Assembly: GCF_016735495.2 (NCBI RefSeq) | Contig: NZ_JAERQY020000001.1 | Coordinates: forward strand, 1,054,001 to 1,118,000 | Direction of reading: 5' to 3' | Length of the DNA stretch: 64,000 nt | DNA from: Lysobacter sp. MMG2 | GTDB lineage: Bacteria; Pseudomonadota; Gammaproteobacteria; Xanthomonadales; Xanthomonadaceae | Shown here: piece after piece, positions 56,791 through 64,000 of the stretch | Layout: every line of letters starts with the position of its first letter | Numbering within the stretch: the stretch's first letter is position 1 | Made by a program: the position numbers and the translations under genes | The notes under the pieces: model-generated | Seen by the model: the letters and a program-made list of their open reading frames with translations, nothing else | The model's database searches: none | Told to the model about the DNA's origin: nothing

Positions 56791-57934
56791 TCTGATTTGC
56801 TCCCACCGCCGCCTCCTGCAGTTTGCGGAGGAGCGACGCACTCAAGCTCGACACGGCACTCGCTGGGCCGATTAGAGCCGCGGCAATCTCGCGCTCAATC
56901 TGAGTTTCGTCCATGCGCGACGTCATGTCTCGCAAGGCAGCCCGAACTTGCTCGATGCCCAGCCGCAACTTGTCATTGATAGGCTGAGTCGCCGCTTCGA
57001 TCTCCTCCACGGTCTTACCCTGCTCGACCATCGTCAGCGTCTCAGGGTTCACGAGCAGCGAGGCAAGCCGTCCGAGCTGCCGGGAATCATCAACCGACGA
57101 ATTGCGTCCCGTTTTTCGATCGCCAAACATGGCGCTCATGAGTACCGCGCCCTTGCGTCGACCGTCTTCAGAAAGCGGCTCCGGTGCAGTCGCGACCCCC
57201 TCCAGGCCGAGATACCGCTTCGTCGCTTCGTAGCCAAGCATCGTGTAGACCCATGAGAACGGGTAGTCGGTCACCGACCCCCGGCCGCCCCGAATACTGT
57301 CATTCGGTCGGAAATCGCCCGAGTCGATCAGCTGGCGGATCAAGTAGTAGCCTTGAAGAAGACGCTCGATAGTCTTGTGCTGGTCGCCAATCATGATGGC
57401 GATGTCCGCCACAGGGAGACCATGCTGCTCAACTACATCGGCGACCCACGCAGCCTTTGCAAAAGAATCCCAGCTGCGTGAAGCAGAAATGTGGCGCACA
57501 CCCAAATAGGAAAGCAGCCCGCGCTTCGCGTCTTCGCCTTCAAACACAATGACGGGGACCGGATCCAAGCGCGGTCGTCCATGCTTTTCCCATTCGACGC
57601 GGAACTTCTCTGCCTTGTCGTCGACCCGACGTGCTCTGTTATCGCCCGTGAGCATGAGGCATGCCGCCAGCCGGCGATTGCCTTCAGCCACAATTAGTTC
57701 ATTGCCGACCTTGCGAACAACAAGCGGCTCAGCTTCGAAATAGCCATTGACAGATAGCGAACTCAGCAGATCGTCCACGCCGAACGTGTCCACGATGTGC
57801 TCAAGCACTTCGTCTTGGCTGCGCACACGGTCGACTTTTCCGCCGAACCTCGGATTCTCGACGTCGAGTTGCAACTGCGAAAGTGCAACCTCCATCTTCT
57901 CGGGTGCCTTACCCTCGATTGCTGGGACACTCAC
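56780..57934 (-). CDS. ParB/sulfiredoxin-fold protein of unknown function
   Basis: 384 residues with GTG start 57934 (GGAGAG 7 nt upstream). N-terminal ParB/Srx-like domain (about 15-120): VALSQLQLDVENPRFGG, then SVNGYFEAEPLVVRKVGNELIVAEGNRRLAACLML, where EGNRRLAA is the family's nucleotide- or DNA-contact loop. The rest is helical (QHKTIERLLQGYYLIRQL) with a charged C-terminus. ATG 57895 is an alternative start. Likely the DNA-binding or regulatory partner of the downstream nuclease candidate; not a chromosome-partition ParB, since no ParA is present. Confidence 0.78.
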   Translation of the reverse strand: MSVPAIEGKAPEKMEVALSQLQLDVENPRFGGKVDRVRSQDEVLEHIVDTFGVDDLLSSLSVNGYFEAEPLVVRKVGNELIVAEGNRRLAACLMLTGDNRARRVDDKAEKFRVEWEKHGRPRLDPVPVIVFEGEDAKRGLLSYLGVRHISASRSWDSFAKAAWVADVVEQHGLPVADIAIMIGDQHKTIERLLQGYYLIRQLIDSGDFRPNDSIRGGRGSVTDYPFSWVYTMLGYEATKRYLGLEGVATAPEPLSEDGRRKGAVLMSAMFGDRKTGRNSSVDDSRQLGRLASLLVNPETLTMVEQGKTVEEIEAATQPINDKLRLGIEQVRAALRDMTSRMDETQIEREIAAALIGPASAVSSLSASLLRKLQEAAVGANQNAP

Positions 57935-58181
57935 TGTTCGCTCTCCGACTCTTGGATGTTTCGAGGGCGCATAAATATTGGTCTGCGGCCCTGCACAGCG
58001 CCCAACGGCGCGTTCGCGCGAGATGGCGGATCGCCGGGTACCCCATCCCCCCTGCCGCGAGAGCCGATCCGCTTCGCCGGCGACCATACCGCATAGGTGG
58101 TGTATTGTCGCGAGCCCCAGCCTATTTTACGGAGGGATTTACGGATGCTCGGCTCTTGGCTTCGCAAGTCATTGACACGTA

Positions 58182-58257
58182 TGGTGGGCCGTGATGGATT
58201 CGAACCATCGACCAGCGGATTAAAAGTCCGATGCTCTACCGACTGAGCTAACGGCCC
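58182..58257 (-). tRNA. tRNA-Lys (UUU anticodon)
   Basis: 76 nt including encoded CCA. On the minus strand: acceptor GGGCCGT/ACGGCCC, D-loop AGCTCAGTCGGTAGAGCA, anticodon loop CTTTTAA with anticodon TTT, T-loop GTTCGAATC. Located 110 nt from queC; right att site of the island lies in its 3' half and the tRNA remains intact. Confidence 0.97.
58190..58215. repeat. Right attachment-site copy within tRNA-Lys
   Basis: The 26-bp repeat identical to 53705-53730, covering the T-arm and the start of the variable region. Direct repeat spacing 4485 bp. Confidence 0.85.
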
Positions 58258-58368
58258 ACGTTTTGAAGATCGGCGCGACCGCGATGCGGCGCGCGGGCCC
58301 GACGTTGCGCCGGGGCGTGCATTCTAGCGCAGGCCGCCGTGACGGTGCAGGCGACGCGCCGGGAAGAT

Positions 58369-59067
58369 TCAGACGTAACGCGTGGGGTCGGGCACGCCGG
58401 CCGCGGTGAAGCCTTCGGCACGCAGGCGGCAGGCGTCACAGTGGCCGCAGGCGCGGCCTTCGTCGTCGGCCTGGTAGCAGGAAACGGTCTGCGCGAAATC
58501 CACGCCCAGGCGGACGCCCTCGCGCACGATGTCGGCCTTGCTCATGAACTGCAGCGGAGCGTGCACGCGCAGGCCCGCGCCCTCCACGCCGGCCTTCGTG
58601 GCCAGGTTGGCCAGCTTCTCGAACGCGTCGATGAACTCCGGCCGGCAGTCCGGATAGCCCGAATAATCCACGGCATTGACGCCGCAAAAGATGTCGTTGG
58701 CGCCGAGCACTTCGGCCCAGCCCAGCGCGATGGACAGCATGATGGTGTTGCGCGCGGGCACGTACGTGACGGGAATGGCGTCCTTCACCGCCGCCTGTCC
58801 GACCGCGTGGCCGTCGGCATCGGTGGGCACGAGGATCGATTCGTCGGTGAGCGCGGAGCCGCCGATGCTGCGCAGGTCGACGTTCACCGTCTTGTGCGCG
58901 ACGGCGCCGAGCGATGTCGCGACGCGGTCGGCAGCGTCGAGTTCGGACGTGTGGCGCTGGCCGTAGCGCACGCTCAGCGCATGCACGGCAAAGCCCTGCG
59001 CGCGGGCGATGGCGACGACGACGGCGGAGTCCATCCCGCCCGATACCAGGACGACGGCGTTCTTCAT
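58369..59067 (-). CDS. queC: 7-cyano-7-deazaguanine synthase QueC
   Basis: 232 residues; converts carboxydeazaguanine to preQ0 with ATP and ammonia. PP-loop SGGMDSAV near the start, VPARNT, and the zinc site with C-x-x-C pairs ([20 protein letters not shown]). Follows queE by 25 nt. Confidence 0.97.
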   Translation of the reverse strand: MKNAVVLVSGGMDSAVVVAIARAQGFAVHALSVRYGQRHTSELDAADRVATSLGAVAHKTVNVDLRSIGGSALTDESILVPTDADGHAVGQAAVKDAIPVTYVPARNTIMLSIALGWAEVLGANDIFCGVNAVDYSGYPDCRPEFIDAFEKLANLATKAGVEGAGLRVHAPLQFMSKADIVREGVRLGVDFAQTVSCYQADDEGRACGHCDACRLRAEGFTAAGVPDPTRYV

Positions 59068-59092
59068 GGGGTTTCCTTCAATACGAACCCGC

Positions 59093-59770
59093 TCAGCGGC
59101 CGGGCTCGTCGTTCCACAGGATCTTGTGCAATTGCAGCTGGAAGCGCACCGGCAGTTTGTCGGCGACGATCCAGTCGGCCAGGTCGCTCGGCTTGATCTG
59201 AGTGAAGCTGGGCGAGAACAGCACGTCGCAGACCTCGGTCAGCCGGTGCTCGGCCACGATGCCCTTCGCCCAGTCGTAGTCCTCGCGCGAGCAGATCACG
59301 AACTTCACCTGATCGTGCGGCGTCAGCAGCGGCAGGTTGGACCACAGGTTGCGGTGCACTTCCATCGAGCCCGGCGTCTTGATGTCGAGCACGCGCGAAA
59401 CGCGCAGGTCGACGTCGGCGATGTCGATCGCTCCCGAAGTTTCCAGCGAGACCTCATAGCCGGCATCACACAGGCGCTCGAGCAATCCGATGCAGCGCTT
59501 CTGGGCGAGCGGCTCGCCGCCGGTCACGCAGACGTGGCGGGCGCCGTGCTGGGCGACCTCGGCCAGGATGTCGTCGATCTGCCGCCACTCCCCGCCGTGG
59601 AAGGCGTAGGCGGTGTCGCAGTATTGGCAGCGCAGCGGACAACCGGTCAGGCGCACGAAGACGGTCGGCCAGCCGATAGCACGGGCCTCGCCCTGCAGGG
59701 ACAGGAAGATTTCAGTGATGCGCAGCCGGTCGGGCGATGCGGCGGCCGCATCGAGGGGGACGGCGTTCAT
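59093..59770 (-). CDS. queE: 7-carboxy-7-deazaguanine synthase QueE
   Basis: 225 residues; radical SAM enzyme making the 7-deazapurine ring for queuosine. [12 protein letters not shown] (CxxxCxxC), [20 protein letters not shown] and the [17 protein letters not shown] block. Starts just after cpoB; TAAAAT sits 6 nt before its ATG. The active-site Gly-rich loops are complete. Confidence 0.96.
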   Translation of the reverse strand: MNAVPLDAAAASPDRLRITEIFLSLQGEARAIGWPTVFVRLTGCPLRCQYCDTAYAFHGGEWRQIDDILAEVAQHGARHVCVTGGEPLAQKRCIGLLERLCDAGYEVSLETSGAIDIADVDLRVSRVLDIKTPGSMEVHRNLWSNLPLLTPHDQVKFVICSREDYDWAKGIVAEHRLTEVCDVLFSPSFTQIKPSDLADWIVADKLPVRFQLQLHKILWNDEPGR

Positions 59771-59776
59771 GCCGCC

Positions 59777-59784
59777 ATTTTAGC
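59777..59784 (-). promoter_or_regulatory. Candidate -10 of queE (GCTAAAAT), leaderless geometry
   Basis: Minus-strand GCTAAAAT ends 6 nt before the ATG (59770). The sequence from the element through the start codon (GCTAAAATGGCGGC-ATG) is nearly identical to bioA (GCTAGAATGGCGGG-ATG). Confidence 0.5.
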
Positions 59785-59787
59785 GGA

Positions 59788-60591
59788 TCAGCGCAGCCGG
59801 CCGAGCTGGATCGCGTTGAGGCGGTCGCTGGCGGTGCGGGCGGCGTCGGTGCCGGGGTACTTCGTGGAGACCTCGGCGAGCGTGCGCTCGGCGGCCTCGA
59901 CCTGCTTCTGGTTGAACTGCGACAGGCCGATCTTGAGCATGGCGCCCGGGGCCTTGTCGTGGGTCGGGTAGCGGTCCAGCAGCGACTGGAACTGCACCTG
60001 CGCCATCTGGTAGTTCTGGGTGACGTAGTAGCTCTCGCCCAGCCAGTACAGCGCGTTGGGCGTGTAGGCGCCCTCGGGGTGGGTCTCGATGAAGGCCTGG
60101 AACAGGCGGGCCGATTCGACGTAGTCGCCGGCCTTCAGGGCGTTGAACGCGGCGTCGTAGGCGACGCGCTCGTCGGCGCTCTTGGCGATCGCGCCCTTGT
60201 CGCCGTAGACCGCCGGAGGGCGGTCCTTGGCGGCGGCCGACGGCGCGGCGGGCTTGCCCGCCGGCGCCGGGGCCGCGTTGGGAGCGGGCGGGACGACCGC
60301 GCCACTCTCCAACCGGTTGATGCGACCGTCCAGGTCCAGGTACTGGGCCTTGGAACTCTGCAGCAGTTGTTGATTCTGCTGCTGCAACTCCTCGACCTGC
60401 GAACGCAGGGCCTGGACCTCGTTGCGCAGCGCCGAGACCTGGTTGAGCAGGTCCACGTTGCCCTGGTTGTTAGCCGCCTGCTGTTCGAGAACAGTCACGC
60501 GGTCGGCCAGGCTGGCGCGCTGGGCGACAGCAGGCGCGGCGACCACGAAGGTCGCCGCGAATGCCATGACGAGTACGGTCTTGCGGATCAT
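59788..60591 (-). CDS. cpoB: Cell division coordinator CpoB (YbgF)
   Basis: 267 residues; periplasmic protein linking Tol-Pal to PBP1B. Signal peptide (about 1-23, AAPAVAQRA), N-terminal trimerising coiled coil (LADRVTVLEQQ ... VEELQQQNQQL), Pro/Ala linker, and C-terminal TPRs (FNALKAGDYVESARLFQAFIETHPEG, LYWLGESYYVTQNY). ATG 60591 is preferred over the TTG at 60597. PBP1B is also in this window. Confidence 0.95.
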   Translation of the reverse strand: MIRKTVLVMAFAATFVVAAPAVAQRASLADRVTVLEQQAANNQGNVDLLNQVSALRNEVQALRSQVEELQQQNQQLLQSSKAQYLDLDGRINRLESGAVVPPAPNAAPAPAGKPAAPSAAAKDRPPAVYGDKGAIAKSADERVAYDAAFNALKAGDYVESARLFQAFIETHPEGAYTPNALYWLGESYYVTQNYQMAQVQFQSLLDRYPTHDKAPGAMLKIGLSQFNQKQVEAAERTLAEVSTKYPGTDAARTASDRLNAIQLGRLR

Positions 60592-60600
60592 CGTCAACGC

Positions 60601-61110
60601 TTACTTGGCGGTGTAGACGATCTCGACGCGACGGTTCTTGGCCCAGCAGTCCTCGTTGGAGTCGGTGCAGACCGGGCGCTCTTCGCCGTAGCTGGTCACG
60701 GTGATCTGGCTGCCCGAACCACCGTTGGCCTGGATGGCCGACGACACGGCATTGCCGCGGCGCTCGCCCAGGCCCAGGTTGTATTCGCGGCTGCCGCGCT
60801 CGTCGGCGTGACCTTCGAGGGTCATACGCGAGGACGGACGGTCACGCAGGTACTTGGCATGGCAGCCGACGATGGCCTGGAACTCCGGACGCAGGGTGTC
60901 CTGGTCGAAGTCGAAGTACACCACGCGCTGGCGCAGGCAAGCGTCGGTGTCCAGATCGTTCGGGCCGTAGACGCCCGACGTGGCAGGCTGCTCGACGGGG
61001 GCCGGGGCCGGGGCGGTTTCGGTCGGAGGGGTTTCCTTGACCTTCTTGGAGCAGGCCACGGCCGCGGTGCAAAGCACGGCGGCGAGCAGGATGCGAGTCG
61101 TGTTATTCAT
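60601..61110 (-). CDS. pal: Peptidoglycan-associated lipoprotein Pal
   Basis: 169 residues; outer-membrane lipoprotein binding peptidoglycan. Lipobox AVACS (Cys about 20), Pro-rich spacer, and an OmpA-like C-terminal domain with VVYFDFDQDTL and the diaminopimelate-binding NLGLGERRGNAV and GHADERGSREYN. AGGAAG upstream of the ATG. Confidence 0.97.
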   Translation of the reverse strand: MNNTTRILLAAVLCTAAVACSKKVKETPPTETAPAPAPVEQPATSGVYGPNDLDTDACLRQRVVYFDFDQDTLRPEFQAIVGCHAKYLRDRPSSRMTLEGHADERGSREYNLGLGERRGNAVSSAIQANGGSGSQITVTSYGEERPVCTDSNEDCWAKNRRVEIVYTAK

Positions 61111-61179
61111 GGTTCTTCCTCGTCAAATCGGGGACAGTTCGGGGCGAACAGCTGTAATCAATACACCGCTATCGTCATA

Positions 61180-62496
61180 TCAACGCGGCAAACGGAACGG
61201 CCCCCAGGCGGGCTCACGCACGTCCCCATCCGCAAGCACCAGGCGCTGGCGCACCCGGGCATCGGACGAAACGGCGTAGAGCACGCCCCGGCGGCCCTCG
61301 CGCGCAGCATAAAGGATCATTGCGCCGTTAGGTGCAAAGCTGGGCGACTCGTCGAGGGAACCGGGCGAAAGTGTGCTCCAGCGCGCAGCGCCCAGCGTGC
61401 TGTCCATCAGGGCGATGCGGTAGTTGTTGCCGGCGCCCTGGGCGGTGGCGATCTTCTTGCCATCGGCCGACACGCTGGCGCTGGCGTTGTAGCTTCCCTG
61501 GAAGGTCACACGGGTGGCGCTGCCGCCGGTGGACGGAACCGAATAGATCTGCGGACGGCCACCGCGGTCAGACGTGAAGTAGATCGTGCCGCCGTCGGCA
61601 CTCCAGGTCGGTTCGGTGTCGATGGAGAAGTGGTTGGTCAGCTGCGTCAGTGCCTTGCTGCCCAGGTCCATCACATAGATCTCGGGATTGCCGCTGCGCG
61701 AGAGGGTCAGCGCCAGTCGGCGACCGTCCGGCGAGAACGACGGCGCACCGTTGATGCCCCGGTACTTGGCGACCAGCTCACGCGCACCGGTGGCGATGTT
61801 CTGGATGTAGATCGACGAGCTGCCGCCTTCGAAGCTCACGTACGCGAGGCGGTTGCCGTCCGGGCTCCACGACGGCGACAGCAGCGGCTCGGGCGAGCGC
61901 ACCACGGTCTGCGGGTTGAAGCCGTCGGAGTCGGCGACCATCAGCGCGTACTGCGCACCGCGACCGGTACCGGTGGCCGTGACGTAGGCGATGCGGGTAA
62001 AGAACGCGCCACGCACGCCGGTGATCTTCTCGTACACCGCATCCGCGATCTGGTGCGCGACGTCGCGCATCGCGTTGGCGCGAGCGGTCAGTGCGAAACC
62101 CAGCAGGCGCTGCTGCTTGGCCACGTCGAACAGCTCGTACTCCACGCGGTAGCTGCCGGCGCCGGCGTCGAGCACGCGGCCCACCACGATGTAGTCCTGG
62201 TTGAGCGCACGCCACGTCGGGTAATTGATCTCGCCGCCGCGGGTGGGCTTCTCGGTGATGTCGTTGACCGGCAGTGGGCGGAACTGGCCCGAACGCGCCA
62301 GGTCGGCGGTGACCACCTCGGCGACGTCCGTCTGCGGCGCGGCGGCACTGCCCTGGTAGGGCATGGGCACCACGACGATCGGCAAGGCCGCGGCGTTGCC
62401 GCCGACGATGTCGATCTCCAACCCTTGCTGGGCGGCGGCGGACAGGGGCAGCAGGAGGGCAAGCAGCGAGGCCAGCCAGGCGAGGGATCGTTTCAT
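61180..62496 (-). CDS. tolB: Tol-Pal periplasmic protein TolB
   Basis: 438 residues; seven-bladed propeller that binds Pal. Signal peptide ends AAAQQG (about 22). N-terminal domain followed by WD40-like blades each with a (P/A)xWSPDG or similar motif ([45 protein letters not shown]). ATG 62496 has GGAG 6-7 nt upstream; ATG 62511 and the longer frame are less likely. Confidence 0.97.
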   Translation of the reverse strand: MKRSLAWLASLLALLLPLSAAAQQGLEIDIVGGNAAALPIVVVPMPYQGSAAAPQTDVAEVVTADLARSGQFRPLPVNDITEKPTRGGEINYPTWRALNQDYIVVGRVLDAGAGSYRVEYELFDVAKQQRLLGFALTARANAMRDVAHQIADAVYEKITGVRGAFFTRIAYVTATGTGRGAQYALMVADSDGFNPQTVVRSPEPLLSPSWSPDGNRLAYVSFEGGSSSIYIQNIATGARELVAKYRGINGAPSFSPDGRRLALTLSRSGNPEIYVMDLGSKALTQLTNHFSIDTEPTWSADGGTIYFTSDRGGRPQIYSVPSTGGSATRVTFQGSYNASASVSADGKKIATAQGAGNNYRIALMDSTLGAARWSTLSPGSLDESPSFAPNGAMILYAAREGRRGVLYAVSSDARVRQRLVLADGDVREPAWGPFRLPR

Positions 62497-62660
62497 CGGC
62501 ACTCCAGTCATCAATCCATTCGTTGGGCGGATCGGCGCAGGGACAATCCGTTCAGCTTTGTAATTGTTAACGCCGGCAGGTGAACGCCGGCTCAAAACTG
62601 AACCCTGCCCGCGACTCCTTCCCGGCCAGCGGGGCCGACCGGGACCCAAGCCTGGACCGC

Positions 62661-63632
62661 TCAGCGGTCCTCGGCGGTGAAGTTCAGCGTGAGATTGCGT
62701 TCGAACACCGACTCGAAGCCGGCGAAGGGCAAGGGCTGGGCCTTGAGCACGGCCGCCTCGATCGAGCGGCGACCCTGCTCATCGTAGGCGCAGGGCGATG
62801 ACACTTCCGCACTCATCACCTGCCCGCCCGGGAGTTGGCGGATCACCAGCCGACAGCGCGCGCCGACCGGCACCGTCTCCGGCCGCGTCCATTTGGCGAG
62901 GATCGCCTCTTGGAGCGCCGCGGCGTAGCGGGCCTTGAGGCCGGCGTCGGCGCCGTTGTTGCCCGGGGGCGGGCTGGCGTCGCTGGAACCGGTGCTGGGC
63001 GCGGTCTCGCTCGAGGACTGGCGGGCGCGGACGTCGGCGATCTGGCGCAGGCGCTGCTCGGCCAGATTGGCCTCGCGGGCGGCCTGTTCGCGCTTCTTGC
63101 GGATGTCGGCGAGCTTCTGCTGGCGCTCCTGGTCCTGCTGTTCGGCCAGGCGGCGCTGCTGTTCGACTTGCTGCTGGCGCTTCTGCTCGGTCAGGTCGAC
63201 CTGCTCCTGCTTGCGCTTGAGTTCCTGCGCCTTCTTTTCCTCGGCCGGCGTCGGGGTCAGCGTTTCGACCACCGCCTCCTGGTTCTCGGTGTCGGGCACC
63301 GGGATGAAGTCCTGCGCCTGCTGCTGCGGCGGCGCGACCGCATCCTGCGGCACCGGCTCCGGCAAGGGCTGCGGAAGCGGCGCGGTGTCCTCGGGTTCGG
63401 GCGGCGGCGGCACGTCTTCGATCGGCTTGGGCCGGTTGCGCAGCGTGCGCTGCATCGCCGGCGACAGAGCGTTGGCGTCGATCAACTCGGCCGAGACCGG
63501 CGAGCCGGCCACGGACACCGGCGCCGTGGCACGCGTCCAAAACAGACCGATGAACATCAGTCCGAACAGGAACACATGCAGCAGCAGCGCCCAGACGATC
63601 GCCTGCGTGGTGTCGGCGCGCGACTCGCGCAT
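62661..63632 (-). CDS. tolA: Cell envelope integrity protein TolA
   Basis: 323 residues. One N-terminal membrane helix with SHLS-like His ([21 protein letters not shown]), a long Gln/Glu/Arg helical domain II (about 130-215), and a C-terminal TonB/TolA domain ([31 protein letters not shown]). Links TolQR to Pal/TolB. The start shares one base with the tolR stop. Confidence 0.96.
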   Translation of the reverse strand: MRESRADTTQAIVWALLLHVFLFGLMFIGLFWTRATAPVSVAGSPVSAELIDANALSPAMQRTLRNRPKPIEDVPPPPEPEDTAPLPQPLPEPVPQDAVAPPQQQAQDFIPVPDTENQEAVVETLTPTPAEEKKAQELKRKQEQVDLTEQKRQQQVEQQRRLAEQQDQERQQKLADIRKKREQAAREANLAEQRLRQIADVRARQSSSETAPSTGSSDASPPPGNNGADAGLKARYAAALQEAILAKWTRPETVPVGARCRLVIRQLPGGQVMSAEVSSPCAYDEQGRRSIEAAVLKAQPLPFAGFESVFERNLTLNFTAEDR

Positions 63633-64000
63633 CAGCGACCGCCCTGGGTGGCCTGGTCGGGTTGGCTCATCAGGCCGACCTTCTTCACGTTGGCGCTCTG
63701 CAGGAGCACCAGCGCGTCCATCACCCGCTGGTAATTGGCCTTGGCGTCACCGGCCACGAACACCGCCACGTCCGGATTCTGCGAGACGATCGCGCGCACC
63801 TTGGCTTCCAGCGCCTTCGCATCGACGGCTTCGTTGCTGCCGGACTTCACCGTCAGGAAGTAATGGCCTTGCGCATCGACGCTGACGATGACCGGGTCCT
63901 TCTTCTCCTGGATCGACTTGGCGTTGGACTGCGGCAGGTCGATGTCCACGCCCAGGTTCAGCAGGGGCGCGGTGACCATGAAGATGATGAGCAGCACGAG
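63632..64000 (-). CDS. tolR: Biopolymer transport protein TolR (partial, 5' end outside window)
   Basis: 122 C-terminal residues visible; the start lies beyond the right edge. Proton-channel partner of TolQ, ExbD family: LVLLIIFMVTAPLL is the end of the membrane helix, then VDIDLPQSNAKSI and a periplasmic domain (VAVFVAGDAKANYQRVMDALVLLQSANVKKVGLMSQP). Confidence 0.95.
   Translation of the reverse strand, partial: LVLLIIFMVTAPLLNLGVDIDLPQSNAKSIQEKKDPVIVSVDAQGHYFLTVKSGSNEAVDAKALEAKVRAIVSQNPDVAVFVAGDAKANYQRVMDALVLLQSANVKKVGLMSQPDQATQGGR

Larger units (their letters stand above)
53705..58215. mobile_element. Genomic island integrated at tRNA-Lys
   Basis: About 4.5 kb between direct 26-bp att repeats, the right copy within an intact tRNA-Lys gene. 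Cargo: a toprim/primase remnant, the C-terminal stub of a tyrosine integrase, a cytosine-5 DNA methyltransferase, and an opposing ParB-like/nuclease-candidate pair. The methyltransferase-to-ParB part is clearly lower in GC than the flanks. With no complete integrase, the element is probably no longer mobile alone. Confidence 0.82.

Noticed and set aside
56780-57934. Chromosome-partition ParB
   Set aside because: No ParA neighbour or parS-like sites seen and the rest of the protein differs; only the N-terminal fold is ParB/Srx-like.

Overview
The window is chromosomal DNA from a GC-rich gammaproteobacterium of the Xanthomonadales, most like a Lysobacter-type Lysobacteraceae. The grounds are the roughly two-thirds GC content, the twitching-chemotaxis order pilG-pilH-pilI-pilJ-chpA-chpB-chpC without pilK, the order tolR-tolA-tolB-pal-cpoB-queE-queC-tRNA-Lys, and intergenic hairpin repeats typical of xanthomonads. 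The genus is inferred from gene order and protein style, not from a marker gene.

Layout. 0-13 kb: partial isoaspartyl peptidase, a split MacAB-type efflux operon, a two-component system, small membrane proteins, mazG, cysQ-nudE, bioA-rsmE. 13-27 kb: a small XRE regulator, then (all minus strand) the Pil-Chp type IV pilus chemosensory operon, whose 3' end is coupled to a NagX-like membrane protein and a small membrane protein. 27-35.5 kb: gshB with a TonB-family protein on the plus strand, then tsaB, a DinG/YoaA helicase, a lipoprotein and PBP1B on the minus strand. 35.5-40 kb: three coupled plus-strand genes for glycosyltransferases, including a 989-residue protein with two GT modules. 40-53.6 kb: a TPR membrane protein, relA, two paralogous exported proteins, hrpA, dps, recQ, two GFA-family proteins and an HU gene with a clear terminator. 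53.7-58.2 kb: a visibly less GC-rich island bounded by a 26-bp direct repeat of the 3' part of tRNA-Lys. It holds remnants of an integrase and a toprim/primase gene, a cytosine-5 DNA methyltransferase, and an opposing two-gene unit of a ParB/sulfiredoxin-like protein and a possible PD-(D/E)XK nuclease. 58.2-64 kb: tRNA-Lys, queC, queE and the Tol-Pal envelope operon, running off the window in tolR.

The points most worth attention are the tRNA-Lys island as a possible undescribed restriction or defence module; the ChpB homologue that has lost its CheB catalytic Ser and His in an operon that also lacks the PilK methyltransferase; a recurrent GCTARAMT -10-like element 6-7 nt before several start codons, which suggests leaderless transcripts; and repeat elements that have been taken into coding sequence (hrpA, the MacB-type ATPase).
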